Source of the DNA: Peromyscus leucopus
Taxonomy: Eukaryota; Chordata; Mammalia; Rodentia; Cricetidae
Assembly (NCBI RefSeq): GCF_004664715.2
Contig: NC_051079.1
Span: 61,000,660-61,064,659, forward strand
Direction of reading: 5' to 3'
Length of the DNA stretch: 64,000 bases
Program-made: the position numbers and the translations under genes
Shown: in pieces, positions 32,915-43,915 of the stretch
Position numbering within the stretch: position 1 is the stretch's first letter
Layout: each line of letters starts with the position of its first letter
Notes under the pieces: model-generated
Told to the model about the DNA's origin: nothing
Databases searched by the model: none
The model's input: the letters and a program-made list of their open reading frames with translations, nothing else

Positions 32915-33135
32915 CATGATATACCAGGCCCTGAGTTCAGTCTCTAGTACCACAGGGGAAAAAATGAAATAGCAAAATCAAAATGAACTACCACATTATA
33001 GTGGACTATCAAGGAAGCCTTAACAGAGGTAGAGATGCTCCAGGACAGTAGAGCAGCTTAAAGGTCAGATTGAAAGTAGATGGAAGAACAAGAATGCACA
33101 AGACCTTGGGTTCAATCCCCAGCACTGGCCCTCAA
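32915..33135 (+). mobile_element. ID-like fragments
   Basis: Two B-box-like blocks, 'ggccctgagttcagtctcta' (32929-32948) and 'accttgggttcaatccccag' (33103-33122), are remnants of tRNA-derived SINEs lacking clear heads. Confidence 0.4.
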
Positions 33136-34039
33136 AAGGGAAAAACAAGGGCATGACAAAGCAAACAGAAGGAAAGCACACGTGAGGGCTAGTGTTCCTG
33201 AGATATTAACATTCAGTGTCTGTGGACACTTTATTGTCCTTGTTAGGTGGTAATAAGAGAGTCATAAATATTTAAGTATATAATATGAAATGCATTTCAC
33301 AGTAAAATTCTTGTAAAGATCAAATGAAATGAAGTATATATTATCAATTTCAAAGACATACTTTGCTAGATCAATGTAAGTGGTCATTAATAATGGAAAA
33401 TGTTATTTCTGATTAACTCAGAATTCCCTAGCAGACACCTTCTTCCTTTCATATGTAACTGGGTATCATGTACTTCCTTCTGAACTGTAGATTAAAAGCT
33501 TTCCAAAGAGTTGAGTACAGACATGGACCTATACATCTCCTGCCACAGAGTCCTTAGACCTGACTCCCAGCTGGGGTGCCCCTGACATCTGTCAGCAGCA
33601 GGATACCTCTGTGACGGAGATGGGAGCTGGTGGCAAATTTGTAACACACTGCATCAGGGCTGTAGAACTCGTCTGGTCTTCTGAAACATGGAAGAAGACA
33701 GGTTTCCACACACAAGTGCCAAGATAGCACCCTGAGGAGATGGCTTTAACCTTTCCGGGCATGCTAGGCCTATGCCTTCCCATTCTTACACAAGGACGAG
33801 AGGGTGAAACTGTTCAAACCCATTTCCAGACATCCCCTTGAGGCCTTCAGGCCACAAGCAGACACCTGTGCCTGCCTCCTTCTAGACAGGCAGTGCTCAT
33901 GAGAGAATCACGATTCTTCTCAGGCATCCAGAGGCCAAACTTGGCATTTGCTCAGCAGAGGAGGAGGTGGTGTCTTCCTCTGTCTCTAAATGCCTCACAC
34001 ACTGTCTGACACAGATTAAGGACTAAAGAAGTTTTGTGG
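33136..34039. other. Stretch without recognised gene or repeat
   Basis: No named element or coding similarity. AT-rich on the left, with a more GC-rich block at 33540-33950. Confidence 0.4.
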
Positions 34040-34122
34040 CACAGACGAAAGAGGAAAGGAGGAAAGGGAGGGGGAGGGAGGAAGGAGGGAGGGCTGGAGG
34101 GACGGGAGGAGGAGGGAGGGTA
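34040..34122. repeat. Purine-rich (GGGA)n-type tract
   Basis: About 80 bases of almost pure G/A in gaggaaag, gggag and ggagg units. Confidence 0.85.
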
Positions 34123-34429
34123 TGCCCAGCCTTTCAGGGAGCTGAATTAGGGCAGAAGTAGCCCCCTGCAAAGATGAAGCAATCATGTAGGGATGTGTAG
34201 TTTGCAAGGCATTCTCTCAAAGTAGGCTACACTCCTGGGGAATCCTGTGGGCTACTGGAGGGCAGCTACATCCCTGAGAAGCCCCGCCCCAGTCAATGTC
34301 TACCTCTTACTTGGTGGAAACTGGACTCACTGGGAGAGGAAAGGTAGGCCTCTCTTGAGCCTCAAGGATCTCCCAAGTCTTAGGTCCCTACTCCCTCTAT
34401 GAGAGGATGCTAGTGGACCTGTCTTCCTT

Positions 34430-34805
34430 TTGGTTTTATTGCTGCAGTAAAGTACTCTGACAAAGAAATTACATGTGGAAAGGGTTTATTTTAGCTCCCA
34501 ATTCCAGGTCACTGCCCACAATTGTGAGGAAGTCAAGACAGGAAAACAACTGGTCACCTGAACAGACGAGAGCCAAGAGAATGTATGCATGCATGCATGC
34601 TCAGTATGCAGCTAGCTTTCTCCACTTTTCTACAGTCTAGGCCCAACCAGGCAATGATGCCACCACTCTCAGACCAGGTCTTCTCACATCAATTATCATA
34701 ATCAAGACACTCCTCCACAGACATACTCACAGGCCAACGTGATCTGGACAATCCCTCACTGAGACTCTCCCTCCCAGGGTGATTCAAGTTATCAGCTAAG
34801 CTAAT
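34430..34805 (-). mobile_element. Rodent LTR-like repeat, antisense
   Basis: 'attgctgcagtaaagtactc', 'gaaagggtttattttagctc', 'gcatgcatgcatgctc', 'tcacaggccaacgtgatctg' and 'gagactctccctcccagggt' follow a very common rodent repeat in order; near the right end, 'aagttatcagctaa'. No clear TSD. Confidence 0.6.
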
Positions 34806-34899
34806 CATCTCAAAGCACAGCATGTGTGGGTCTTGTGTGGTCACCATAGCTGCTTTGCTCTGAGACAGTGGTGACTATGCTCATCCCATAGGAATAGGT

Positions 34900-34995
34900 T
34901 TGTTGAAGAGAGGGAGGGATGGAGGGAGGGAGGGAAGAAAGAAAGGGGGAGGGAGAGAAGGGAAATGAAAGGAAGGAAGGGAAAGGAATTTTTAT
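34900..34995. repeat. Purine-rich (GGGA/GGAA)n tract
   Basis: Nearly 90 uninterrupted purines, mirror-symmetric in places; potential triplex (H-DNA) former. Confidence 0.85.
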
Positions 34996-34999
34996 ACTT

Positions 35000-36051
35000 C
35001 TTACTGATCTTTCTCCTCTTCTTCCTGCAGGGAACAAAATAGAACAGTCATTTTGCAATCAAGAGGACAAAAGTTCTTTGTCATCCATGCAGGGATAAGA
35101 TGAAGCCCAAGTCCAAATACCATTGTGGATCCATTGCATCACTTTCAAACTGCCTCCTGCCAGACTTCCCTTTGCATGAGAAAAAAAAAAAGCTTTCCTC
35201 GGGTCATCACAATCAGGTTTCTGTTTTATCTGGCAGATGTAATTAGAACAGATGAAGCCAAAATACAACTGGGTAAGTGCACACAAGCTCGCCTGGAAAC
35301 AAATCCACTAGAGGAAAATCACAGCAATGTTCTCTTGAGGGTGCACTCATGGGAATTAGGGCTGTTGTTATGGATTATGGTTTCCCGTACTCATGAGTAA
35401 ATGGATTTAAAAAAAAAAATGAAACCAGACAAGGCAGTTAGACACTGCTAAGGTGTCCCTAAAAACATGGTCATGGGCCAGGCATGCATTTGTCTGACAG
35501 CAGGAGTCCCACTTGGTGGGGTGCAGCTGGTAGCTACAAGTGCAATAGGGAGACAGATTTTCAAGGCGGAATTGAGAAGACCAAAGCACATATTAGAACC
35601 ACCAGACAGACACCCAGCAGACTAACAGCTACGCTTCAGGCTCAGTCAACGGGGCAAAATGATCAGATGATGGCAAGAGATGGTGGGCCGCCATGAGCTA
35701 TGACCAGGAACCTCCATATTCCGGCAACAACTTCCAACACAGAGACAAAAGCAAGATCAGCAGGAGTGACTGAACTTGAAGGACAACGCTGTCAAGGGCA
35801 CTGACCTGGTGTTTGGAGAACCAGACACCCGGGAAATATGGCAGGTACTTATGATACTTCATGCACACAGAAGAGCCCACCATCGATTATGGAAATGAAA
35901 GCAACAGGCTCCCGCTTTCTAGCCTTCCCCCGGGCTTGCAGCTTGGAAATGAACATATAACCTTACCATTGCCTATGCAGACTAAGGAGCAGTCTGAACG
36001 TGGCACTGTTTGCTTGGTGGAGAAATGCGAACAGCTGGTACCTGTTGATGT
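35000..36051. other. Unassigned block; possible decayed retrocopy
   Basis: No named repeat. Bases 35640-36045 look unusual: an ATG in good initiation context (gccgccATGAGC at 35689-35700) opens a 26-codon frame (MSYDQEPPYSGNNF...), and successive segments are open in different frames, ending EKCEQLVP beside the LTR. This could be a frameshifted processed pseudogene of a gene I do not recognise, or chance. Confidence 0.3.
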
Positions 36052-36460
36052 AACCAACCGTCTTATTAAATAAGAAACACAGAAACAATGTAAAAGAGAA
36101 AGCCAAGAGGTCAGAGCTCAGAGCTAAAATCTCACCCTTCCTCCTGCTGTGTCCCAGCTTCCGAAAGAGAGCTATTTCCTTGTGTGTCAGTCGTTTCAAA
36201 GTCATTCTGCCTTCTCATTGGTTGTAAACCCAAACACGTGACTGCCTCGTCACTGTCTGAATGTACAGCCCCCTAGGTCTTAAAGGCATATGTCTCCAGT
36301 GCTGGCTGTATCCCTGAACACACAGAGATCTATGGGATTAAAGGCGTGTGCCACCACCGCCATGCTCTGTCTATGGCTCTAATAGCTCTGACCCCCAGGG
36401 AACTTTATTTATTAACATACAATCAAAATCACATTTCAGTACAATTAGAATACCACCACA
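36052..36460 (-). mobile_element. Solo LTR with perfect 6-bp TSD and embedded B1-like module
   Basis: 409 bp. On the minus strand it begins TGTGGTGGTATTCTAATTG and ends GGTTACATCAACA, flanked on the plus strand by GGTACC at 36046-36051 and 36461-36466. Minus-strand order: AATAAATAAAG near the 5' end, 'gggtcagagctattagagcc', a B1-like 'ggtggcacacgcctttaat', 'gatctctgtgtgttcaggg', a second 'catatgcctttaagacc', 'cacgtgtttgggtttacaa', 'gaaacacagaaa' complement and 3' end. Best-preserved of four related LTRs in the window. No retroviral genes. Confidence 0.93.
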
Positions 36461-36514
36461 GGTACCTGGATTGGATTGGTCAGAATGTTGTTGTTGTTGT
36501 TGTTTAAAAAAAAA

Positions 36515-36855
36515 AAATACAAATGCCTGAAAGAAAGAGTTTACAGGGAGGAAAGATTTGGGCTCAGTTCAGAGCCGATGGTTTGGGCCTGGCATAAGGC
36601 AGACCACCACAGGGCTGGAGAGTGTGACAGAGGTCACGTCACCTCATGATAGCAAAGAAGCTGAAAGGACACAAAGAGGTAAAGGACAAAATACATCTCT
36701 CCAAGGCATGCCTTCAATAACCTGCTTCTTCCAACGAGGCCTCACCTCCTGAGGTTTCCACCACCACCCAAAATGACACCCCCCCCCATTGGGGACCAAC
36801 GGACACATACAGAGTCTGTGGGGGACGTTTTAGATTCAAACCATCACAGAGTCTC
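36515..36855 (-). mobile_element. Old LTR-like repeat, antisense
   Basis: 'aaggcatgccttcaataacc', 'aacgaggcctcacctcctg', 'ggtttccaccaccacccaa' and 'ccattggggaccaac...' then 'ttcaaaccatcaca' match the same family as 39165-39520, 54455-54830 and 59735-60535. Probably MaLR-related. Confidence 0.6.
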
Positions 36856-37845
36856 AGATCATGCTGCGTGCACTCATGATCTTAACGGGAAACTGTTAAA
36901 ACGCAGAAGAGGAGAAAATGGACAAATGGGGGTGGGGGTGGGCCATGGGTCTTAATACTATGGTGGAACCACCGCACCAAATCTGAAACTGCCTGCCTGC
37001 CTGCCTCCCTCACACAACTCTAAATAAAATAATGAATGTCTTTAGGCCCATGTCACTTCTGGTTGCATTTTCTATTACTCACAGCACCTAAAAGCATCTT
37101 GGTTGATACAGAGGCCATGGGAGAGAGCCCAGTGGGCCCTGCCCTGCTTAGGAGGGAGGAGAGATTGACTCTCACCTTTTCCTTCTCACGTTCACACACT
37201 TAGAAGCCTAGAAAGAGCCATCCATGCTCAGAAATTGAAGGCTTTCTTTTTTTTAATGATACACCCTCATAGACCGATCTATCACTTCCCAAATCCCTTC
37301 TCTGCACTTGTCAAGAACACGAGTGATGCAAAAATGAAAACAGTGCCTCAGGCACGGTCACTAGGGAGTGGTCACGCAGCTGCAGTGGTCACAGGATCCT
37401 GAAACAGTTTCCATGTGAGCAAGAGGGAGAGGGAATGTCAGTGATGTCTCTGCAGCAAACACGGTAACAGAGAGCTTAATGGGAAAATTAGCATGCATTT
37501 TGTTAAGTTTTAAACCCAAGACAAACAGATGAGGTGCCTATTTAACGTATCAAAGCAGACATAGCCACTAAGTTTCTCCCAGCATCCCTTAGTCCCTATC
37601 TGTTACAGGGTGTGCTGTGGCTGGCATACCCTGCCAGAGGAATGAACTCTCCAGCCCACGGGCTGGGCTGCCCTTCCCCCAGAAGCTCTTCGTTATATAA
37701 TCCAGACATTTTTGGCTACCCACCCCTTTTGAACCTTTGGCCTCCTGGCTGCTGAACCTGGTCCCCCTCTCCCTGCATGGCCCAGCTCAGCCTTGTCATG
37801 TCCGCTCTGGACTCAATCTCTGTCCATGCCCCTCCCCTTTTTTTA
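36856..37845. other. Mostly unassigned stretch
   Basis: Nothing firmly recognised. A (TGCC)n run lies at 36990-37008. The part 37600-37800 ('acatttttggctacccaccc', 'ggactcaatctctgtccatg') may be a fragment of another rodent repeat, but I cannot name it. Confidence 0.35.
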
Positions 37846-37847
37846 TA

Positions 37848-38017
37848 AAAAGATTCATTTATTTATTGTGTATACAGCATGTATGACTACAGGCCATAAG
37901 AGGGCACCAGATCCCATTACAGATGGCTGTGAGCCACCATGTGGTTGCTGGGAATTGAACTCAGGACCTCTGGAGGAGCAGTCAGTGCTCTTAACCTCTG
38001 AGCCATCTCTCCAGAGC
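37848..38017 (-). mobile_element. B2 SINE, antisense
   Basis: 'gtgagccaccatgtggttgc', 'tgggaattgaactcaggacc' and 'ctgagccatctctccag' on the plus strand are the complement of the B2 head, with an A/T-rich tail at the left. It lies just before the NDUFB8 retrocopy. Confidence 0.93.
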
Positions 38018-38049
38018 ATTTGGCTGCATGTCCCCCCTTTTATCTACAA

Positions 38050-38752
38050 GAAATTTTCGGTGCAGGGCGAACGGCAGAGAAGGTGAAGATGGCAGCGGCC
38101 GGGGCTGTGGCCCTGAGAGTCCGGTAGCTGCAAAGGGCAGCCCGCGGCGTGGTGCCACTGGAGGCACGGGGAGCTTTCCATATGACCAAGGACATGCTGC
38201 CGGGACAGTATCCTAGGACTCCAGAAGAACGGGCCGCGGCCGCCAAGAAGTATAATATGCGCGTGGAAGACTACGAGCCGTACCCAGATGAAGGCATGAG
38301 GTATGGTGACTACCCTACCCGAAGCTCCCTGACCACTCACAGCTGGAGAGGGATCCGTGGTATGAATGGGATCACTCAGAACTGAGGTTGAACTGGGGCG
38401 AAGCGATGCACTGGAACTTAGACATGTGTATCAGGAATCGTGTGGACACATCCCCTACACCTGTTTCTTGGGATGTCGTGTGTAAACATCTCTTCGGCTT
38501 CGTGGCTTTCATGGTTTTCATGTTCTGGCTTGGGAAGACTTCCCCCTCCTACCAGCCTGTGGGCCGAAGCGGTACCCTTACAACAACCTGTACCTGGAGC
38601 AAGGCGGTGATCCTACCAAAGAATCTGAGCCGGTGGTTCACTGTGAGATCTGAGGAGGCTTCGTGGGCTTTTGTGCTCTCTAACTAGGACTCTCTCATTC
38701 CTCGAGGTTTAACCTTAATGGAATCCTGATAAAGCTCAGTACTGCAACAGAA
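38050..38752 (+). pseudogene. NDUFB8P: NDUFB8 processed pseudogene
   Basis: Intronless copy of the mRNA for NDUFB8, an accessory subunit of mitochondrial complex I (inner membrane, one membrane helix). The former ATG is at 38089. Frame 1 encodes the mitochondrial leader and [19 protein letters not shown], but codon 13 is TAG (38125-38127). A 5-bp direct duplication, TACCCTACCC at 38311-38320, shifts the frame. The next frame carries [15 protein letters not shown] and the helix [12 protein letters not shown] up to YQPVG, after which loss of one base near 38564 shifts it again before the old stop at 38651-38653. A 3' UTR ('aggactctctcattcctcg', 'ctgataaagctcagtactgc') leads into an A-rich tail from 38753. 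Certainly non-functional as a full-length protein. No clean TSD found. Confidence 0.93.
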
Positions 38753-39010
38753 AGAAAAAAAAAAAGAAAGAAGAAAGAAAGAAAAAAGAAAAAGAAAGAA
38801 AGCCACCAGATCCAGGAAGCAGTAATGTTTTTTTTTTTTTTTTTTACAAAAGAAAAAGAATACTGCAAGAGAGGAAAGTGGAAAGAAATAGAAAGAGAAG
38901 AAAGAGAAGGAGGAATCTGTAGTTCGACCAGCCTGCTACCAGTATCCAGAGACGCAGCTCATAGTCCCTGTTCCTCAAAAAACAAAAAAAAAAAAAAAAA
39001 AAAAAAAGAA
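38753..39010. repeat. A-rich/GAAA simple repeats with decayed B1-like 3' end
   Basis: An expanded (GAAA)n tail of the retrocopy (38753-38805), a T18-type run (38828-38845), GA-rich sequence, and 'agttcgaccagcctgctacc' followed by an A30 run (38920-39008), which may be the 3' half of an old B1. Confidence 0.7.
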
Positions 39011-39164
39011 AATGAATATTCTATAAGTAGATTAACTGTTTAAAGGAAGATGGAGTGAAAAGGGATATTTTTTTAGAATGTATCCATTTAGTGGCACATT
39101 ATATATGTTAGTTCATTTCTTTTTATCCTGACAAAAATCCTGTATTAATGAGCTTTTCATTAAA

Positions 39165-39520
39165 CAAAATACTGAGGTAATCCATTTTAAAGTCAAGGAT
39201 TTGTTTTGGTTCACAGTTTCCAAGGCTTTGGTCCATGGTCACTCCGTGTTGCTTTGAGCTTGTGCACAGCACATTACCATATGGAGGGAGGATGCACGTG
39301 GTAGAGGAAATATGCCCACCTCACAGTGCCAGGAAACAAGGAGAGAGATGGGGAGGGATGTTACATCCCTGTAATATCTGCCTCAAGAGAATGGCCCTAG
39401 TGATCTCATTTTCTCCAACGAGGTTCCATTTCTAAAAGGTTCATCTCCCAACAGTGCTAAAGTATGGTGACCAAGCCTTTAACTAATGTGGGCTTTGAAG
39501 GACATTCAAGACCTGAAGCA
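39165..39520 (-). mobile_element. Old LTR-like repeat, antisense
   Basis: 'ggtttgttttggttcaca' class wording ('aaggatttgttttggttcac'), 'gtggtagaggaaatatgccc', 'aacgaggttccatttctaaa', 'catctcccaacagtgctaaa' and 'gaccaagcctttaacta' fit the same family as 36515-36855. Confidence 0.6.
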
Positions 39521-40130
39521 CAGCAAATCCTACACATGTACACATTCTTTGCAGCAAGTTAGGGGAAAGCAGATTATGAGGAAGCTGGTGGAATATAAGG
39601 ACTAATTAGTAAGGAGTGTTTTGTAGGCTCCTCTGGGCTGAACTGTCTCTGGACGGACATGGGTTGAATATTGTCTCCAGTAATTTCTATCCTACCTACT
39701 AAGAAAGGGAAAATGGATCCCTGTGTAATTTTATGTGCTTCTTTTAGGTAAATGGAAGTGTGGGACAAAGAGATTTTCTTGTATTTGCTTTTTCTCAGTT
39801 GCCTTCAGATCAAAATAATCCTCATACCAAATGGTGTATTTGGGGGTTATTCCTCTGTATCACTCAATCCCTGCAATTCTTGCCAGCAAGCCTCTACTAT
39901 TCATCTCTCTGCTCTGCCACAGGAAAATCACAGAAGGAATTTCCTAGCATGTGTCCCTTCTCTGAATAAACCTCAAGTCACTTTGTGAAGAAAAGACCTT
40001 CTACCTGAAAGAGTTAAAGGAAGGACAGGGGTAGGGACTGAGATCCAGAGAACAGCCGAAAGTGAGAGCCAGCTAAGCTCCAAGTTTGGTGGACACTCTG
40101 CACTCACAGACACCTGAAGTTACTCACTGT
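39521..40130. other. Stretch without recognised gene or repeat
   Basis: No element or coding similarity recognised. Confidence 0.4.
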
Positions 40131-40134
40131 CTGT

Positions 40135-40449
40135 GACAGTTGGTGTTAATCAACTCACCACTGAGTGTGTCTCTGAGGATAGTTCCAGAAAGGTTTAACT
40201 CAGAATGGAAGACTCATCTGGAATATGGATGGTACCATGTCATTGGCTAGGGTTCCCAGACTGAATAAAAAAGAGAAAGTGAGTTGAGTACCGACATTCA
40301 ATGGTCTCTGATCCTAACACTGAATGCAATGTGACAGCCTGCCTCATAATCTTGCTTTAGTGCCTGCCATACCATGATGGACTACACACTCACACTGGGG
40401 GCAGTGTAAATTGTTTCTTTTTTTAAGTTAATTTTATCTGGTATATTTC

Positions 40450-40488
<39 letters not shown>

Positions 40489-40512
40489 AACAATGAGAAA
40501 AGTAACATACCA
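40135..40512 (+). mobile_element. Rodent LTR-like repeat (same family as 2672-3012)
   Basis: 'agggttcccagactgaataa', 'gagaaagtgagttgagtacc', 'tgcctgccataccatgatgg' and terminal 'gagaaaagtaacatac' follow the same order as 2672-3012. A (GTT)n expansion replaces part of the 3' end. Confidence 0.6.
40451..40489. repeat. (GTT)n microsatellite
   Basis: Twelve or so perfect GTT units inside the 3' part of an LTR-like repeat. Confidence 0.95.
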
Positions 40513-41420
40513 TTTGCAATGGACCATTCACCATTCTCCCTCATGCACTGTCCTTCCCATATGAGCCTCCTTCTCCAAGGCCACTTACTCATTGACATTC
40601 CTAGGAAATGCAGACAGAGTAAACAACTCCTTCCCCAGCCACTTGCTGCGAGCCACTTAGGTTCCTGGTGGCTTCGTGGAGAGAAGAAATCAGAACAAAG
40701 CTCCCTGGAGCTCATCGTTTTCAAATTTTCATTACATAAGAAAGATACATTTTATGGTTTTAAAAAAGCAAAGATTTGAGTATTCAAGACAAATAAAAAT
40801 GATTGCACTGTTACCCTTAGAGGTACAATGTGTCAATGTTTTGTCAAAGCTTTGTGTCAGATGTTTTCTGTAAGTACATAAAAAGATCAAAGTTTAGATA
40901 TAGGTATGGTTATAAATGTAATGTGCCTTATGATCTTGTTGCCCCTCCCCTGTACTCCCAGACACTAAAAGACTGAGTCAGAAAATACATGTGGACCCAA
41001 ACCTCTGTGCATCTGTGTAAGTGACCAAACACTTGACCTGAATGAACCTTGGAGCAATCAAAGCCCTGCCCCTGTGCTGTTAGACACATAGAGATTTTAA
41101 AGGCAAGGATATGGCTCTCATCTTCAAGAAAATGACAACTGAGTGGAGGAGACCACATTTGCAGATAATAGATTGGATGTAGCAGCATTCTGTAAATCCT
41201 ATAACTTAAGCAAAGCCATAGGAACAAGATGGAAATGTTCACAGCAATTCGTGGAGGAGCTGGCTTTAAAGCCAACAAAGATGGAGAAGTGGCAGTCTCT
41301 CCATGAAGGAGCAAAAGCCTGTGGAAAGGTGGAGAGATGCGACCAAGTGTATTCAGGAACTGCTGAGTCTTGTTTGACTAAGAGCAAAATGTCCACAATG
41401 GACTGAAGTTCATCTCCCTT
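40513..41420. other. Stretch without recognised gene or repeat
   Basis: No named element. Antiparallel open frames of 128 codons (40928-41314, minus) and 87 codons (41143-41406, plus) overlap and show no known similarity. Confidence 0.4.
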
Positions 41421-41436
41421 AAAATTCTTACATTGA

Positions 41437-41600
41437 GCCGGGCAGCAGTGGTGGCACACACCTTTAATCCCAGCACTCGGGAGGCAGAGCCAAGCGGATC
41501 TCTGTGAGTTTGAGGCCAGCCTGGGCTACCAAGTGAGTTCCAGGAAAGGCGCAAAGCTACACAGAGAAACCCTGTCTCGAAAAACAAAACAAAAAAAAAA
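41437..41600 (+). mobile_element. B1 SINE (cricetid subtype)
   Basis: GCCGGGCAGCAGTGGTGGC, 'ctttaatcccagcactcggg', 'gtgagttccaggaaaggcgc' and 'aaaccctgtctcg', then an interrupted A-tail. TSD aaattcttacattga at about 41422-41436 and aaattcttatattga at about 41600-41614, one mismatch. Confidence 0.95.
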
Positions 41601-41861
41601 AATTCTTATATTGAAACCCTGGAAGTAGAGCTTTTCAGGGGGTAATTAATGAAGATAGCGTTCTCAAGAATTAATTAATGTCATTATAAGAAGAAATGAG
41701 AGATTCGGTTTACTCCTTTTCTGCCATGTGACCACTCAGCAAGAGAATGGCTATCTATAAGCAAAAATAGGAACACCCACAAGAACCTGACTGTTGGCAC
41801 CCTGATTTGACTTCCGTTTATGTATCATGCAACATAATGGCAGATGTGTATATTGTGTGTG

Positions 41862-41864
<3 letters not shown>

Positions 41865-41902
<38 letters not shown>
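41865..41902. repeat. (AC)n microsatellite
   Basis: Nineteen perfect AC units. Confidence 0.95.
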
Positions 41903-41904
<2 letters not shown>

Positions 41905-41944
41905 ATATAAGGCATATGCCAGAATCATGAAATCATGAATAACT

Positions 41945-42227
41945 AGGCTCTAATGTCAGTGAAGGAAAGAACTTGCCAGGGAGAGTGAGGGCAAGCAGAT
42001 GAAGAGCAAAAGCTTCCTTCTTCCATGTCCTTTATATAGGCTGCCACCAGAAGGTGTGGCCCAGATTTAAGGTGAATTTTCCTGCCTCAAAAGATCTGAA
42101 TTTAGGGTGAGTCTGTCCTACTTCAAAGGATTTAATTAAGAAAAATCCCTCACGGTATAGCCAGCCACTTGGGTTTCAGCTAACTCCAGATGTAATCAAG
42201 TGGACAGCCAACAAGAGCCATGACACC
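41945..42227 (-). mobile_element. Rodent LTR-like repeat, antisense, truncated
   Basis: Complement of the family at 10996 and 19188: 'ggctctaatgtcagtgaagg', 'cttccatgtcctttatatag', 'gaaggtgtggcccagattta', 'aagaaaaatccctcacggta', 'ctccagatgtaatcaagtgg' and 'agccatgaca'. The half corresponding to its 3' end is missing. Confidence 0.7.
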
Positions 42228-42234
42228 TGTTCTT

Positions 42235-43231
42235 CTTCGATTGTTATTGTTACATACATATGTATATATGTGTGTGCACAAATATACAACTACAACCTGC
42301 TGCGTCCATTTTTGTTGTTTGTATGTATATGGTTTCAGGGCTGATCACCTGTGTTGAGTAACCAATAAGAAGGCTCATCCCCAGGAGAGGCTAATTCTCT
42401 CTCTCCCAGCAGTCATTTCTTTGTTAAGTGGTGAGATGCTGTGAATTTTTTCCCTCCCATGTTATCATGTCTATGGATATTGCCATTGTTTTTTTTTTCC
42501 AGTCTTGTTTATGCAGCCATTTCTATGAAAGACTGTTTCACAGCAGACACGCTGACACTCTGGCTCTTACAATCCTTCTGCCTCCACTTCCTCGGTGTTT
42601 CCTTAAGTGACAGATGCAGGGGCTGTCCTGTAGGTGTGACCACTGGGGCCAGCCCCACCACCTGTTGATCTCGGCGTTGTGTCAATTGTGGTTTTCTATG
42701 ATGCCCTCCATTCGCTGTAGGAGAGCTTCTTGGATGAGAAGTGATGACTACACTTATCTGTGGGTTCAAGGATAAGACTAAGAATGTAGTAAGGAATTGT
42801 GCTGGTCTAGCAAAGTAAAGGTAAAGGATTTTTTTCTAAGATGAATGATGCCACCAACCCCCAGGAAATTGGCTAGGTTTCCAGTATCAGGCATGATTTC
42901 TCCCCTGTTGAGCAGGCTTTAAATATACTTAGACAGGTGCTGGTTACCACCGACAGAGTGCCAATTATGGCACCTCTACTGATATCTTGTTACACTGATC
43001 ATTGTTGTGGTTCATGCATATCACAGCTAAGGAGGACTATTAACTGCTTCCCTCCCTGAGCTTCTTTCATAGTATTTTCTGGTATCATGGACCCTAGACA
43101 GTAGGAAGGAGGCTTTCAGGTCAGATCCAGCTCAACTAACTTGAGTCCTTTGTCCTAAGGGTTCAATGTCTTCAGTCATAGCAGTCCATTCTACTGAAAA
43201 GCAACCAACGGCTACATCAATAGACTATATT
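42235..43231 (+). mobile_element. Rodent interspersed repeat, left part (split by L1)
   Basis: 'gttattgttacatacatatg', 'cctcccatgttatcatgtct', 'cttgtttatgcagccatttc', 'ggctaggtttccagtatcag', 'catgatttctcccctgttga' and 'tggttcatgcatatcacagc' are blocks of a long, common rodent repeat whose class I cannot settle (possibly L1-derived). It continues at 45187. A second copy lies at 47050-48050. Confidence 0.6.
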
Positions 43232-43861
43232 CAGATCCTACACATTCTTCTCCTGGGTCTAGCTCAGTAAATGGATGGAACTAGAAAAGGTCATATTGAA
43301 TGAGGTAACACAGAAAGACAAATGTTGTATGTTCTCTCTCATTGGAAGCTTCTATCTCTGAATCTTGAGGTATGAATGCATACCCTGGAGTAACTGTAGA
43401 GACCAGGAAAGTAAAAAGGTGCCCTTGCCAGGGTGCAGGGAGCACCAGAAATAGGACTAGCAGGGTTCACATGATCTGACAGAGAGAATGGAAAAGTGGA
43501 AGGTTCTCATTAGGGAGGAGGAGAGAGATAAATACAGAAGAAGGAGGGAAGAGGGTAAAATAACAGTAAGGATGTTTGAAAAAGTCATAAGGAATTATAC
43601 TATTAACTATTTACCTCAAATACCTATAAAACAGATATGTCGGTGTATGAATACAACCTGAGAGGGGGAAAATGAAATTGTCCCGGCTGAGCTGACACTG
43701 CTCCCTCCAAGAGCCAAAGATTCTCTAACAGCCGGGCGGTGGTGGCGTACGCCTTTAATCCCAGCACTCGGGAGGCAGAGCAGGCGATCTCTGTGAGTTC
43801 GAGCCAGCCTGGCTACCAAGTGAGTCCAGGAAAGCGCAAAGCTACACAGAGAAACCTGTCT

Positions 43862-43915
<54 letters not shown>

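Noticed and set aside
36046..36051. GGTACC palindromes as a cloning-vector or restriction junction
   Set aside because: The two copies flank a complete TG...CA LTR and are best explained as its 6-bp target duplication.
38388..38687. 99-codon frame with membrane-like segment
   Set aside because: This is the second-frame part of the NDUFB8 pseudogene, not an independent gene.
41865..41902. Tandem direct repeats as a possible CRISPR array
   Set aside because: These and similar arrays are dinucleotide or trinucleotide microsatellites with no spacers, in a rodent genome.
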